A stretch of 64,000 nucleotides of DNA, taken from Sinomicrobium oceani (lineage in GTDB: Bacteria > Bacteroidota > Bacteroidia > Flavobacteriales > Flavobacteriaceae). The translations under genes were made by a program, and so were the position numbers. The notes below the pieces were generated by a model that was not told the DNA's origin, did not search any database, and was given only the letters and a program-made list of their open reading frames with translations. Numbering within the stretch: position 1 is the stretch's first letter; every line of letters begins with the position of its first letter. Positions 56,600 to 64,000 of this stretch are shown here, piece after piece. The DNA lies in assembly GCF_900119185.1 (NCBI RefSeq), contig NZ_FPJE01000021.1, positions 1-64,000 of the forward strand, read 5' to 3'.

Positions 56600-59500
56600 T
56601 CAGAGCCTTCCGGCCTGCCTGGATGCATAGAGGTTTTCCATCCGGTCCAGGTATCCGTTGAACATATCACTTTGGGTTTTTGCAAAAGGTTTACTGTCAT
56701 TTTCGGAAACGATATCTACCAGTGCCCGGTATCGCTGAATACCGAAAAGGATGTCTTCGGAAGCTGTCAACGGGTGTTCTCCGGCCGAGAGGTAGTATTC
56801 CATATTTTCCCGGTATTTTTTGCTGGTCCTCAAAAAGAGTTCGCGTGCCCTGGCGGTTTCACCGGCCTGGTAATACCCGGTAATAAACGGCTCGAGGAAG
56901 GTGTAATACCCGTAATCGTCCAGGGGCATTTTTTGCATGGCCAGATCAATAACTCTGACGGCCTTTTCGTTTTGGTTTTCCTGCAATAAGGTCTCGGCAA
57001 GCCGTGCCATGTTGATCCGGTAGGAGATTGCCCGTCTGCGGATTATGGAATCGTGGTAAATGCCTTCCTCATCGGAATTACCCCAGTCCCATTGCATGAC
57101 CTTGTTGTACATGAGTTCGCTGTCTATCCTGCCCATCTCATACGGATGCTCTTCGGTTACCGGGGTGCGTATAGGTACGAGTTTGTAGGCCATTCCATCC
57201 AGTTGCATATAATCTCTGAGCCAGAGATAGTCTGCGGGATCAAAACTTCCCCCGGTAAAATAGAGTGGGCGTTCCCAATGGTTGTTGGCCAGGATATCGA
57301 GCATCATCATCTGGCTTTTGGTGATGCCGCCTCGGGGTAGGTCAATATCGATGTGGTCGGCAATAAATTCTTTGTCTTCAGGGTTTACCAGTCCGGTCCG
57401 TATAACCTTTTCTTTATCCACGGGGACCCGGATCCTGTAAGTAGGGTAGAAGATGGCTTCTGCGAAAGAAGCGGGATATTCGTCTAAAGAACCTCCCTGT
57501 TTTTTGATGAGGTTAGCTACGGTATGTTCATCATTGGCAATCCAGTCCATAAAACGATTGATGTCCCAGCGTTCCTCTGTCAGGGGCTGATGGTACAGCA
57601 CATCTCTCGTTCCGTATACATATTTTGCATGTGTCATCTGCGAAGGTATGGGGGTGCTCTGGTGTGCTTTTCGTTTCATCTGGTCGATATACCAGTCGGT
57701 GGCCAGGTAACCGGGGTACACTACCCGTACATCGGTCCGGTATTTTTCTACTTCCTGGGCATACCACATCCCGAAAATGTCATTTTCTCCCATGGTAAAT
57801 ACCAGGGCATCTGCATCTTTTTGTATGGAGTCGAGCGTATTCCTGGCCATGGCCCGTGCTATATAACGACCCGATCTGTCATGGTCGTCCCAGTTCTGGT
57901 AAGCCATTACGGCAGGAACTGCCAGCAGGCAGATGATTTTCAGTGCCGGTGCAAGTATGCCCGGGGCTATCAGTTTGCGGAGACCGTTAAAGAGTGCAAA
58001 CACGCCCATACCTATCCATATGGCAAAAATATAGAAGGATCCGACAAGAGAATAGTCCCTTTCTCTGGGTTCAAATGGTCTTACATTGGTGTAGAACTGT
58101 ATGGCTATACCCGTAAAAATAAAAAAGACAAAAAGTACCCAGAAGCGCTTCGGATCTTTTCGCACCTGAAAGAGTATTCCGGCCAGCCCCAGTAATAGCG
58201 GAAGGAAAAAATAAGTGTTCCTGGCCTTGTTGTTTTTCATGTCAGCAGGCAGGTTGTCCTGGGAGCCGATGAATTTTTTATCGATCGCATTTATACCACT
58301 GAGCCAGTTGCCGTTATTGTCCATTTGTCCCTGTACGTCGTTTTGACGCCCGGCGAAGTTCCACATGAAATATCGCCAGTACATATATCCGAACTGGTAC
58401 CCGACCATGAATTTTACATTGTCCCATAGCGAGGGTGCGGCTACGCGAATATAAGGACTCAGTTGCTGAAGAAAATCGACATAGCCTTTTTCATCGATCC
58501 TGCCCGAATTGTAGTCGGCCTGAAATCTGTTTATGGTATCTTTCAATTCCTTATTGCCTGTGTATTCCGGTCTGATGGCAAACTCCGGTACGCGCGATAA
58601 TTTGATATAATTTGCAGCGTGTTCCCGGCTCCACATCCGGGGAAGCAGCCCTACATGTGCGCGGTTTGGATTGGGAATAGTATTTTCGTACGTATTGACA
58701 ATAACGTACTTTCCTGTTTCCGGGTTCTGTTCGTATTTGGGCTTGTCGTCCCGGTAAGGTCTTTCCGGGTCTTTTTCGGCAAACATATCGGAGTACATGG
58801 CTCCGTATAGGGGCGAGTTGGCGTCCCCGTATTGTTCCCGGTTGTAGTAAGACAATAGCAAACGTGCATCGGAGGGGTCGTTTTCATTAATAGGAGTATG
58901 GGCATTGGCCCTGATGGGGAGCATGAGCCAGGAAGAAAAACCAATACACATAAACAGCATACAAAGTACCGCGGTATTTGCAGTGTACAATCTCTTTTTT
59001 CTGGTGTAGCGATGGGCAAAGGTAAATGCGCCTGCAATCAGGCACACTGTGATCGTACTTCCGGAGTGAAAGGGAAGGCCTGTGAGGTTGACAAAAAATA
59101 TTTCGCTCCAGCCGAAGAGCTCCAGGGTGTATGTGAGTGAAAACCTATAGACGAGTATGAGGGCGACTACGGCAATCAGATGTGCGATGATAAGTCGTTT
59201 AAGACCGAACGAACGATATTTTGTAAAGTAATACAGCAATACTATCGAGGGAATAGCAAGAAATGCCATAAAGTGTAGTCCGAAGGCCATCCCCGTAACC
59301 AAGGCGATGAGCAGTAACCAGCGATTCCCTCGGGGTGTGCCCATGGCATCGGTCCATTTTATACCCAGCCATAAAAGGAGTGACATGAGTAAACTGGCCA
59401 TAGCATAGACCTCCGCTTCCACGGCGCTGAACCAGAAAGTGTCCGAAAAAGTAAAAGCCAGGGAGCCGATAACGCCACTGCCGAAAATAGCTATAGCCGT

Positions 59501-59848
59501 GGAAACAGGAGTTTCATCCGGGGATGACGCCATTTTTCGGACCAGGTTGGTGATGACCCAAAACATAAATAAGACGGTGAAAGCACTGGAGAGTACGGAA
59601 ATGTAGTTAACCGTCAACGCAATATCTTCCGGGCTTGCTGCAAAATTAGCAAAAACAGCTCCGAGCATCTGAAATAAAGGGGCTCCGGGAGGATGCCCTA
59701 CCTCGAGAAAAGAGGAGGTTGCGATATATTCTCCACAATCCCAGAAACTCACCGTAGGCTCTACGGTAAGCCCGTAAGTAAGTAGTGCTGTAAAAAAAAC
59801 AAGCCAGCCCAGTATGGTGTTCCATCGGTTGAAAGTAGTTGTTTTCAT
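56600..59848 (-). CDS. DUF2723 membrane protein (second tandem copy)
   Basis: This 1082-residue paralogue of its downstream neighbour is collinear with it across the whole length, including E-P-T-V-S-F-W-D-C-G-E-Y-I, G-H-P-P-G-A-P-L-F-Q, L-P-I-R-A-N-A-H-T-P-I-N-E-N-D-P and V-R-P-F-E-P-R-E-R-D-Y-S. The two differ in many scattered residues, so the duplication is old and both copies are probably functional. A 79-bp gap without terminator suggests one transcript, this gene being first. Confidence 0.88.
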   Translation of the reverse strand: MKTTTFNRWNTILGWLVFFTALLTYGLTVEPTVSFWDCGEYIATSSFLEVGHPPGAPLFQMLGAVFANFAASPEDIALTVNYISVLSSAFTVLFMFWVITNLVRKMASSPDETPVSTAIAIFGSGVIGSLAFTFSDTFWFSAVEAEVYAMASLLMSLLLWLGIKWTDAMGTPRGNRWLLLIALVTGMAFGLHFMAFLAIPSIVLLYYFTKYRSFGLKRLIIAHLIAVVALILVYRFSLTYTLELFGWSEIFFVNLTGLPFHSGSTITVCLIAGAFTFAHRYTRKKRLYTANTAVLCMLFMCIGFSSWLMLPIRANAHTPINENDPSDARLLLSYYNREQYGDANSPLYGAMYSDMFAEKDPERPYRDDKPKYEQNPETGKYVIVNTYENTIPNPNRAHVGLLPRMWSREHAANYIKLSRVPEFAIRPEYTGNKELKDTINRFQADYNSGRIDEKGYVDFLQQLSPYIRVAAPSLWDNVKFMVGYQFGYMYWRYFMWNFAGRQNDVQGQMDNNGNWLSGINAIDKKFIGSQDNLPADMKNNKARNTYFFLPLLLGLAGILFQVRKDPKRFWVLFVFFIFTGIAIQFYTNVRPFEPRERDYSLVGSFYIFAIWIGMGVFALFNGLRKLIAPGILAPALKIICLLAVPAVMAYQNWDDHDRSGRYIARAMARNTLDSIQKDADALVFTMGENDIFGMWYAQEVEKYRTDVRVVYPGYLATDWYIDQMKRKAHQSTPIPSQMTHAKYVYGTRDVLYHQPLTEERWDINRFMDWIANDEHTVANLIKKQGGSLDEYPASFAEAIFYPTYRIRVPVDKEKVIRTGLVNPEDKEFIADHIDIDLPRGGITKSQMMMLDILANNHWERPLYFTGGSFDPADYLWLRDYMQLDGMAYKLVPIRTPVTEEHPYEMGRIDSELMYNKVMQWDWGNSDEEGIYHDSIIRRRAISYRINMARLAETLLQENQNEKAVRVIDLAMQKMPLDDYGYYTFLEPFITGYYQAGETARARELFLRTSKKYRENMEYYLSAGEHPLTASEDILFGIQRYRALVDIVSENDSKPFAKTQSDMFNGYLDRMENLYASRQAGRL

Positions 59849-60057
59849 CGGTATTGAAAAGGTTTAGACAGTGAAAATACGCATTTGAAAAACATGTTTT
59901 CTTAAAGAAAGGTTAAAGCCTCCGGTTGTTGAGATCGTAAACACGAAAAAACATCCTTCTTTGAGCTGAGAATTGCTTTTCGATTCGGATAGTATACAGC
60001 TCCGGAGAGGCCGGAACAGCCATAAAATGCCGGAGACAATAAAAAAGAATAAAAATA

Positions 60058-60088
60058 TTTGCGCAAATCAAACTTTGTTATAAATTTG
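60058..60088 (+). promoter_or_regulatory. Promoter of tRNA-Gln
   Basis: TTTG (60058-60061), a 19-bp spacer and TAAATTTG (60081-60088) match the Bacteroidota consensus exactly. The tRNA begins 17 bp further on. Confidence 0.8.
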
Positions 60089-60105
60089 CATCCGCAATAA
60101 AGCAC

Positions 60106-60177
60106 TGGCCTATGGTGTAATTGGTAACACAGCTGATTTTGGTTCAGTCGTTCAAGGTTCGAGTCCTTGTAGGCCAA
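60106..60177 (+). tRNA. tRNA-Gln (anticodon TTG)
   Basis: The acceptor arms TGGCCTA (60106-60112) and TAGGCCA (60170-60176) pair fully. The D-arm contains AATTGGTAA, the anticodon loop is ATTTTGG with TTG, and the T-loop reads GGTTCGAGTCC. CCA is not encoded, as usual in Bacteroidota. It has its own promoter and terminator. Confidence 0.95.
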
Positions 60178-60186
60178 CTGCCAGCA

Positions 60187-60222
60187 AAAATCCCGGTTCA
60201 TTCACGAACCGGGATTTTTTTT
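60187..60222 (+). terminator. Terminator of tRNA-Gln
   Basis: TCCCGGTTC (60191-60199) pairs with GAACCGGGA (60206-60214), followed by eight Ts. Confidence 0.9.
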
Positions 60223-60292
60223 GTGGTTTTATTTGTACCCGTTTGGATATATTGCGGATCATACCATATCGTTTTCGGAAGTTCTCTTTGCA

Positions 60293-60329
60293 CAAAAAAG
60301 GGAGGTGAAACAACAGTGTTTACCTCCCT
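60293..60329 (-). terminator. Terminator of the BI-1-like gene
   Basis: GGGAGGT (60300-60306) pairs with ACCTCCC (60322-60328), extended by AAAC/GTTT. The minus-strand T-run comes from the A-run at 60294-60299. Confidence 0.8.
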
Positions 60330-60360
60330 AATATTACTTTATGCCTTTGTTATAACGCTA

Positions 60361-61062
60361 TCAGTCTCTCGAAAAAATCCGGAGTACATACCAGAATAAC
60401 AGCATCAGTGACGCGAACAGCCCTATGGCTGCAGGAATATAGTCTTCCTGTCCGTATTTGTTAACGAGATTTGACGTCTGGTAGAGGATAGCACCTCCGG
60501 CAAGCAGACACATACCTACCGAAAACCAGAGCCCGAGGTTAAAACCGAACAAGGTTCCGGCTATGACAAGCCCTAAGGCTACAAAAAATCCGACGACCAG
60601 ACCGGTTCTTAAAAAGGAAAAATCTTTTTTGGTCAGAAATACTATGGCGGATAACCCTGTAAACAGGGAAAGTGTCACTACGGCCGCCTGGTTAAGTATC
60701 TCTGCCCCGGAATCCATATAGTAGGCCGCAATATAGATGAGCGGGATGAAAATAAAGGCTTCCGCCAGGATATAAATACCGTAAGCGAGATATTGTTTGC
60801 TTTTGTCCGCAGTACGCAAGGCAGTGCTTTCTGCGTAATTGGTGATAAACATAAAACCGCCGAGGAGCAGGAGCCAGCGATATCCCTGGGTCATGGATAA
60901 GGCGAACTCTACAATGGCATCACTTTGTAAAAGCAAGTATTCAAAAAGTATAAATGCCAATACACCACCTGCGACGTGGGCATAGGTCTTCCTGTAAAAT
61001 ACAGCCCTGTCGGCCTCTGTTAAATCATGTAGCATGATTTTGTCTTGAATCTGATTTTCCAT
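60361..61062 (-). CDS. Bax inhibitor-1/YccA-family membrane protein
   Basis: This 233-residue integral membrane protein has seven hydrophobic segments, and its N-terminal F-Y-R-K-T-Y-A-H-V-A-G-G is typical of the BI-1/YccA family. Bacterial members act as pH-sensitive calcium-leak channels or as FtsH modulators. The conserved C-terminal aspartate region is only weakly preserved. It is a single gene ended by a clear hairpin. Confidence 0.85.
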   Translation of the reverse strand: MENQIQDKIMLHDLTEADRAVFYRKTYAHVAGGVLAFILFEYLLLQSDAIVEFALSMTQGYRWLLLLGGFMFITNYAESTALRTADKSKQYLAYGIYILAEAFIFIPLIYIAAYYMDSGAEILNQAAVVTLSLFTGLSAIVFLTKKDFSFLRTGLVVGFFVALGLVIAGTLFGFNLGLWFSVGMCLLAGGAILYQTSNLVNKYGQEDYIPAAIGLFASLMLLFWYVLRIFSRD

Positions 61063-61153
61063 TAGGTTGAAAAGTTTAAAAGCGGAAAGCTAATAAAAAA
61101 AATATAATTAAAAGGCATACGGAGCCAGTTGGCGTGAATTTCACCATACGGTT

Positions 61154-61768
61154 TTACCGTACCTGCACCGCACTACCGACATCAGCTTCCAACAGGGGCT
61201 TTCCCCTGTTAAAGGTTCTGGACAGGAAAAACAGAAAAAGTTCTTCATCCTTAAAGGCTTCACGGATCTTTTGGAAAGCTATCCGCATCTGCGATTCAAC
61301 GGTCTTGACCGATATACCCAGAATTTCAGAGATCTCGCGGTATTTCAGCCCTTCTATTTTGTTCATTTCCAAAATACGTCTGCAACGGTAGGGTAGGGCA
61401 TCTATGGTGCTTTTCAGCATTTCGAGCCTCCTTTCGGTAAGTTCTTTGCTCTCCTTGTCATTTTCTTCTACGGCCTTTGCCTTGATCTGGTCTATGATGG
61501 AATACTGGATTTTTTCTTTCCGGTGATAATCTACGTATAAATGATATGCCGTAGTGTATAAATAACTTTTGGGAGCATCGTTCTCATCGATATTTTTTCT
61601 GTTTATCCAAAAATTAACAAAAGCTTGCTGCGTGATATCTTCGGCAATATCCCGGTTCATGGCGTAAGACATGATATAAGCGAAAAGTTTGTTGTAATGT
61701 GCTGAAAAAAAGGTATAAAAGGCTTTTTCGTCATCTTCCTTAATAGATTTAACTATGCTTTTATCCAT
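61154..61768 (-). CDS. ECF-type RNA polymerase sigma factor
   Basis: This 204-residue sigma-70 family factor of the Bacteroidota FecI-like group has region 2 at about residues 15-85 (A-F-Y-T-F-F-S-A-H-Y-N-K-L, D-I-A-E-D-I-T-Q-Q-A-F-V-N-F-W) and region 4 at about 122-175 (L-P-Y-R-C-R-R-I-L, Y-R-E-I-S-E-I-L-G-I-S-V-K-T-V-E). The C-terminal tail beyond region 4 is about 28 residues. It is divergent from a FecR anti-sigma factor, 121 bp apart, and should direct transcription of the receptor operon that follows. Confidence 0.92.
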   Translation of the reverse strand: MDKSIVKSIKEDDEKAFYTFFSAHYNKLFAYIMSYAMNRDIAEDITQQAFVNFWINRKNIDENDAPKSYLYTTAYHLYVDYHRKEKIQYSIIDQIKAKAVEENDKESKELTERRLEMLKSTIDALPYRCRRILEMNKIEGLKYREISEILGISVKTVESQMRIAFQKIREAFKDEELFLFFLSRTFNRGKPLLEADVGSAVQVR

Positions 61769-61889
61769 TTTGAGTTCGTTTAGGTTTTAAGCTGATCAAT
61801 TGCCTTGAGCATATAAATATTGAAAAAAAAATTAAATTATTGTTAAGGGTTTTGTGTAAATCGACGTAATAGGATAAAATAATGTTGAA

Positions 61890-63053
61890 TTGGAGAAATT
61901 AATAGTTAAATTTCTGTCGGATTCCTTAACACAGGAAGAACTGGAAAAACTCCGGGATTGGTTAGCTATTCCCGACAATCAAAAAGTGTTTGAAAGCTAT
62001 GTTAAATCCAACCAGGATTTGTTACAGTTACTTCATAGCGCTAAAGCAGATGAAACGTATCCAAAAATATGGAATAAAATTAAGGAAAGTGAAAAACCGG
62101 TAAAAAAATTAAACTCCCGCATACATATATATACCGCATCTGCCGCGGTTCTGGTGCTCTTACTTGGCTCGGTACTCATTATGCGTCACCTGCTGTCTCC
62201 CCGCGTGGTGGTAGAGGATCTCGTGGATACAGGCAAAGCTGTGGTGCTTAAGCTGGGTAACGGGCAAACCCAGGTATTGAATATGTCCGATACTTTGGTG
62301 AACGTTACCAATGACGGATCGGTAAAAGGAGTTTTTGCTGCCGATCAGCTCAATTATTACCAGGGTGAAAATACACAGGCAGCACAGGGAGCTCCGGAAA
62401 AGAATACCATTGAAGTTCCTAACGGAAGACAGTTTAAACTGGTACTGAGCGACAGTACCATAGTGTATCTGAATTCTGGAACTACGTTTACTTATCCCGT
62501 ACATTTTGCGAATGCGGACAAAAGGGAAGTCTTTCTTCAGGGAGAGGCTTTTTTTGACGTAACCAGCGATAAACACCATCCTTTTGTAGTGTGTTCGGAT
62601 GATATTCATGTGGAGGTTCTGGGAACCAGATTTAATTTTTCCGGGTATGAGAAACAGCATCATTCGGAAGTAGTGCTTGTGGAGGGTGCTGTGAAAATGG
62701 CAGGAAAGAAGACAAAGGGATATTCCATGGGCGAGGTAATCCTGAAACCGGGATTCAAAGGCGAATTTCACAAGGATACCGATAGCATTGCTGTCGAAGA
62801 GGTGGATACTTACCTGTTTACGGCATGGATGAACGGCAAACTGATCTTTCGGGATAAAACCTTTAACGAGATATTGGAAACGCTCGAGAGGCACTTTAAT
62901 GTAAAGATCATAAACCGGAACGAAGAACTGGGTGCGTCAAGGTTCAATACGAGTTTCGGTAAGGATGTAAAGCTGGAGCGTATTCTGTTTTACTTTAAAA
63001 AGGTGTACGGAATGGATTACAGTATAGAAGAAAATACCATAATCATAAAATAA
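61890..63053 (+). CDS. FecR-type anti-sigma factor
   Basis: This is a 387-residue inner-membrane regulator. An N-terminal cytoplasmic part (1-75) for sigma binding is followed by one transmembrane helix (about 83-102), the FecR domain (E-V-P-N-G-R-Q-F-K-L, L-N-S-G-T-T-F-T-Y-P, G-E-A-F-F-D-V) and a C-terminal DUF4974/STN-like domain (about 305-387). It receives a signal from the STN domain of the downstream receptor and releases the ECF sigma factor. The start is a TTG at 61890; an ATG at 61882 is out of frame. Confidence 0.9.
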   Translation: MEKLIVKFLSDSLTQEELEKLRDWLAIPDNQKVFESYVKSNQDLLQLLHSAKADETYPKIWNKIKESEKPVKKLNSRIHIYTASAAVLVLLLGSVLIMRHLLSPRVVVEDLVDTGKAVVLKLGNGQTQVLNMSDTLVNVTNDGSVKGVFAADQLNYYQGENTQAAQGAPEKNTIEVPNGRQFKLVLSDSTIVYLNSGTTFTYPVHFANADKREVFLQGEAFFDVTSDKHHPFVVCSDDIHVEVLGTRFNFSGYEKQHHSEVVLVEGAVKMAGKKTKGYSMGEVILKPGFKGEFHKDTDSIAVEEVDTYLFTAWMNGKLIFRDKTFNEILETLERHFNVKIINRNEELGASRFNTSFGKDVKLERILFYFKKVYGMDYSIEENTIIIK

Positions 63054-63109
63054 AACAGATGCCTATGTAACATTTCGAAGCAAAGAAAAGATGCATCGGG
63101 GATAAAAAA

Positions 63110-63139
63110 AATCGGAAAATGTTGGCCCATTTCCCGATT
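63110..63139 (+). promoter_or_regulatory. Leader hairpin between fecR-type gene and receptor gene
   Basis: AATCGGAAAATG (63110-63121) pairs, with one mismatch or G-U pair, with CATTTCCCGATT (63128-63139) around a 6-nt loop. No T-run follows, so a regulatory or mRNA-stability role is more likely than termination. Confidence 0.4.
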
Positions 63140-63193
63140 ACATACGATGCGATTAATCCTTAGTAATTAACCACTCATAAACAGTACAAAAGT

Positions 63194-64000
63194 ATGAAAA
63201 AACTTCTTAAGCGTAAAAGTAATTTTCAGCTACTCAAATTTGACCTTAAGATGAAATTAAGTGCATTATTCTTATTCACAGCACTTTTTACTATGCATGC
63301 CAATACTTCCTATTCGCAGCATAGCAAGGTCTCTTTGCACGTAAGTCAAAAATCTGTTCGCCAGGTCCTCGAGCAGATAGAACGCAAAACCGATTACCAG
63401 TTTGTCTATAAACTGGACGATGTGGATCTGAACCGTAAAATCAGCCTTAAAGTTTCTAATGAATTGATATCTAAAGTCCTGGATGTTATTTTTAAAGGTT
63501 CGGAAACCGAATATGCTATCCTCGACAAACAGGTTTTTCTTGTCAGAAAGAAACATCAGTCCATGTCGGTACCCACAGTGCCTGGCCATAAAACGTCACA
63601 GCCACTACAGTTGCAGATAACCGGTGTCATTGTCGATGACCAGGGAATACCGCTGCCTGCAGTAAACATTATCGAGAAAGGTACCGATAACGGAACTTCT
63701 TCCGATTTTGACGGTAATTATACCATATCGGTAAGTGATGGAGCAGTACTGCTGTTCTCTGCAATGGGATTTAAGCCGCAGGAAATTGCGGTTAGCGGAC
63801 AGACGACCATCGATGTAAAACTACTTCCGAATACCGAACAGCTCGGTGAAGTTGTCGTTACTGCATTGGGGATAAAAAAGGAAAAACGAGCCCTGACCTA
63901 TGCGGTTACCGAAGTGGGTGGCGACCAGTTTACACAGGCCAAGGAGACCAATCTTGCCAATGCGCTCTCCGGTAGGATCGCAGGGGTCAATGTGTCCAGT
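63194..64000 (+). CDS. SusC/RagA-family TonB receptor with STN signalling domain (3' end outside window)
   Basis: The first 269 codons are visible and open to the right edge. A charged N-terminus precedes a long signal peptide (about 20-40, ending S-Y-S-Q). Next come the STN (secretin/TonB short N-terminal) domain (about 43-118: V-R-Q-V-L-E-Q-I-E-R-K-T-D-Y-Q-F-V-Y) and a carboxypeptidase-D-like domain (about 135-215: I-T-G-V-I-V-D, D-F-D-G-N-Y-T-I). The TonB-box region E-V-V-V-T-A-L-G and the start of the plug follow. The STN domain is what contacts FecR, which marks this receptor as a transducer that switches on its own operon when substrate binds. Confidence 0.92.
   Translation, partial: MKKLLKRKSNFQLLKFDLKMKLSALFLFTALFTMHANTSYSQHSKVSLHVSQKSVRQVLEQIERKTDYQFVYKLDDVDLNRKISLKVSNELISKVLDVIFKGSETEYAILDKQVFLVRKKHQSMSVPTVPGHKTSQPLQLQITGVIVDDQGIPLPAVNIIEKGTDNGTSSDFDGNYTISVSDGAVLLFSAMGFKPQEIAVSGQTTIDVKLLPNTEQLGEVVVTALGIKKEKRALTYAVTEVGGDQFTQAKETNLANALSGRIAGVNVSS

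Noticed and set aside
1-64000. CRISPR arrays, restriction-modification, toxin-antitoxin or other defence genes, rRNA genes, replication origin
   Set aside because: Looked for and not seen: no spaced direct-repeat array, no matching protein motifs, no rRNA-like stretch and no cluster of DnaA boxes.

Overview
The window is a chromosomal segment of a member of the Bacteroidota, most likely a Flavobacteriaceae. The grounds are: the alternative complex III plus cytochrome oxidase operon, SusC/SusD pairs, an ECF sigma/FecR/TonB-receptor locus, a DUF2723 tandem pair, near absence of Shine-Dalgarno sites, and promoter elements of the Bacteroidota type (TAnnTTTG at -7, TTG or TTTG at -33; the tRNA-Gln promoter is a textbook TTTG-N19-TAAATTTG). 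The genus cannot be fixed from sequence alone.

Layout. 1-1.68 kb is the edge of a mobile element. It holds the 3' end of an IS21-type istB, an IS end with direct repeats, a tyrosine recombinase cut off by that IS before its catalytic tyrosine, and a tRNA 3'-end-like fragment followed by a terminator that looks like the attachment-site boundary. 2.1-9.75 kb is housekeeping (aat, rimP-nusA-infB) plus two broken genes: a decayed aldo/keto reductase and a frameshifted NRDE/TANGO2-like gene, followed by a SPOR protein. 9.95-21.45 kb is one co-directional respiratory operon, actABCDEF then cytochrome c oxidase subunits II and I. It encodes a menaquinol to cytochrome to O2 electron path, with a six-heme ActA that carries its own mono-heme domain.

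21.5-31.8 kb: an acyl-CoA oxidase-like gene, ruvB, queG, a LacI-type regulator, and a divergent trehalose pair (fused OtsA-OtsB synthase/phosphatase against a GH15 hydrolase whose start region carries a 16-C homopolymer). 31.9-47.1 kb: a malic enzyme-phosphotransacetylase fusion, a GH20 hexosaminidase lipoprotein, cutC, an orphan LytS-type histidine kinase, a SusC/SusD pair, a membrane metallophosphoesterase, a thioredoxin-fold protein without its CXXC, and a prolyl oligopeptidase lipoprotein. 47.7-51.3 kb is a minus-strand three-gene set (small Cys/His protein, TonB receptor, His/Asp-rich lipoprotein) that looks like metal, probably zinc, acquisition.

51.5-64 kb: asd, mscL, two tandem DUF2723 membrane proteins, tRNA-Gln, a Bax-inhibitor-1-like protein, and a divergent ECF sigma / FecR anti-sigma locus followed by a SusC-type receptor with an STN signalling domain that runs off the right edge.

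I do not see a clearly new multi-gene system (no CRISPR array, no defence island). The best leads are the poly-C tract, the putative metal-uptake operon, the att/IS21 boundary and the six-heme ActA.
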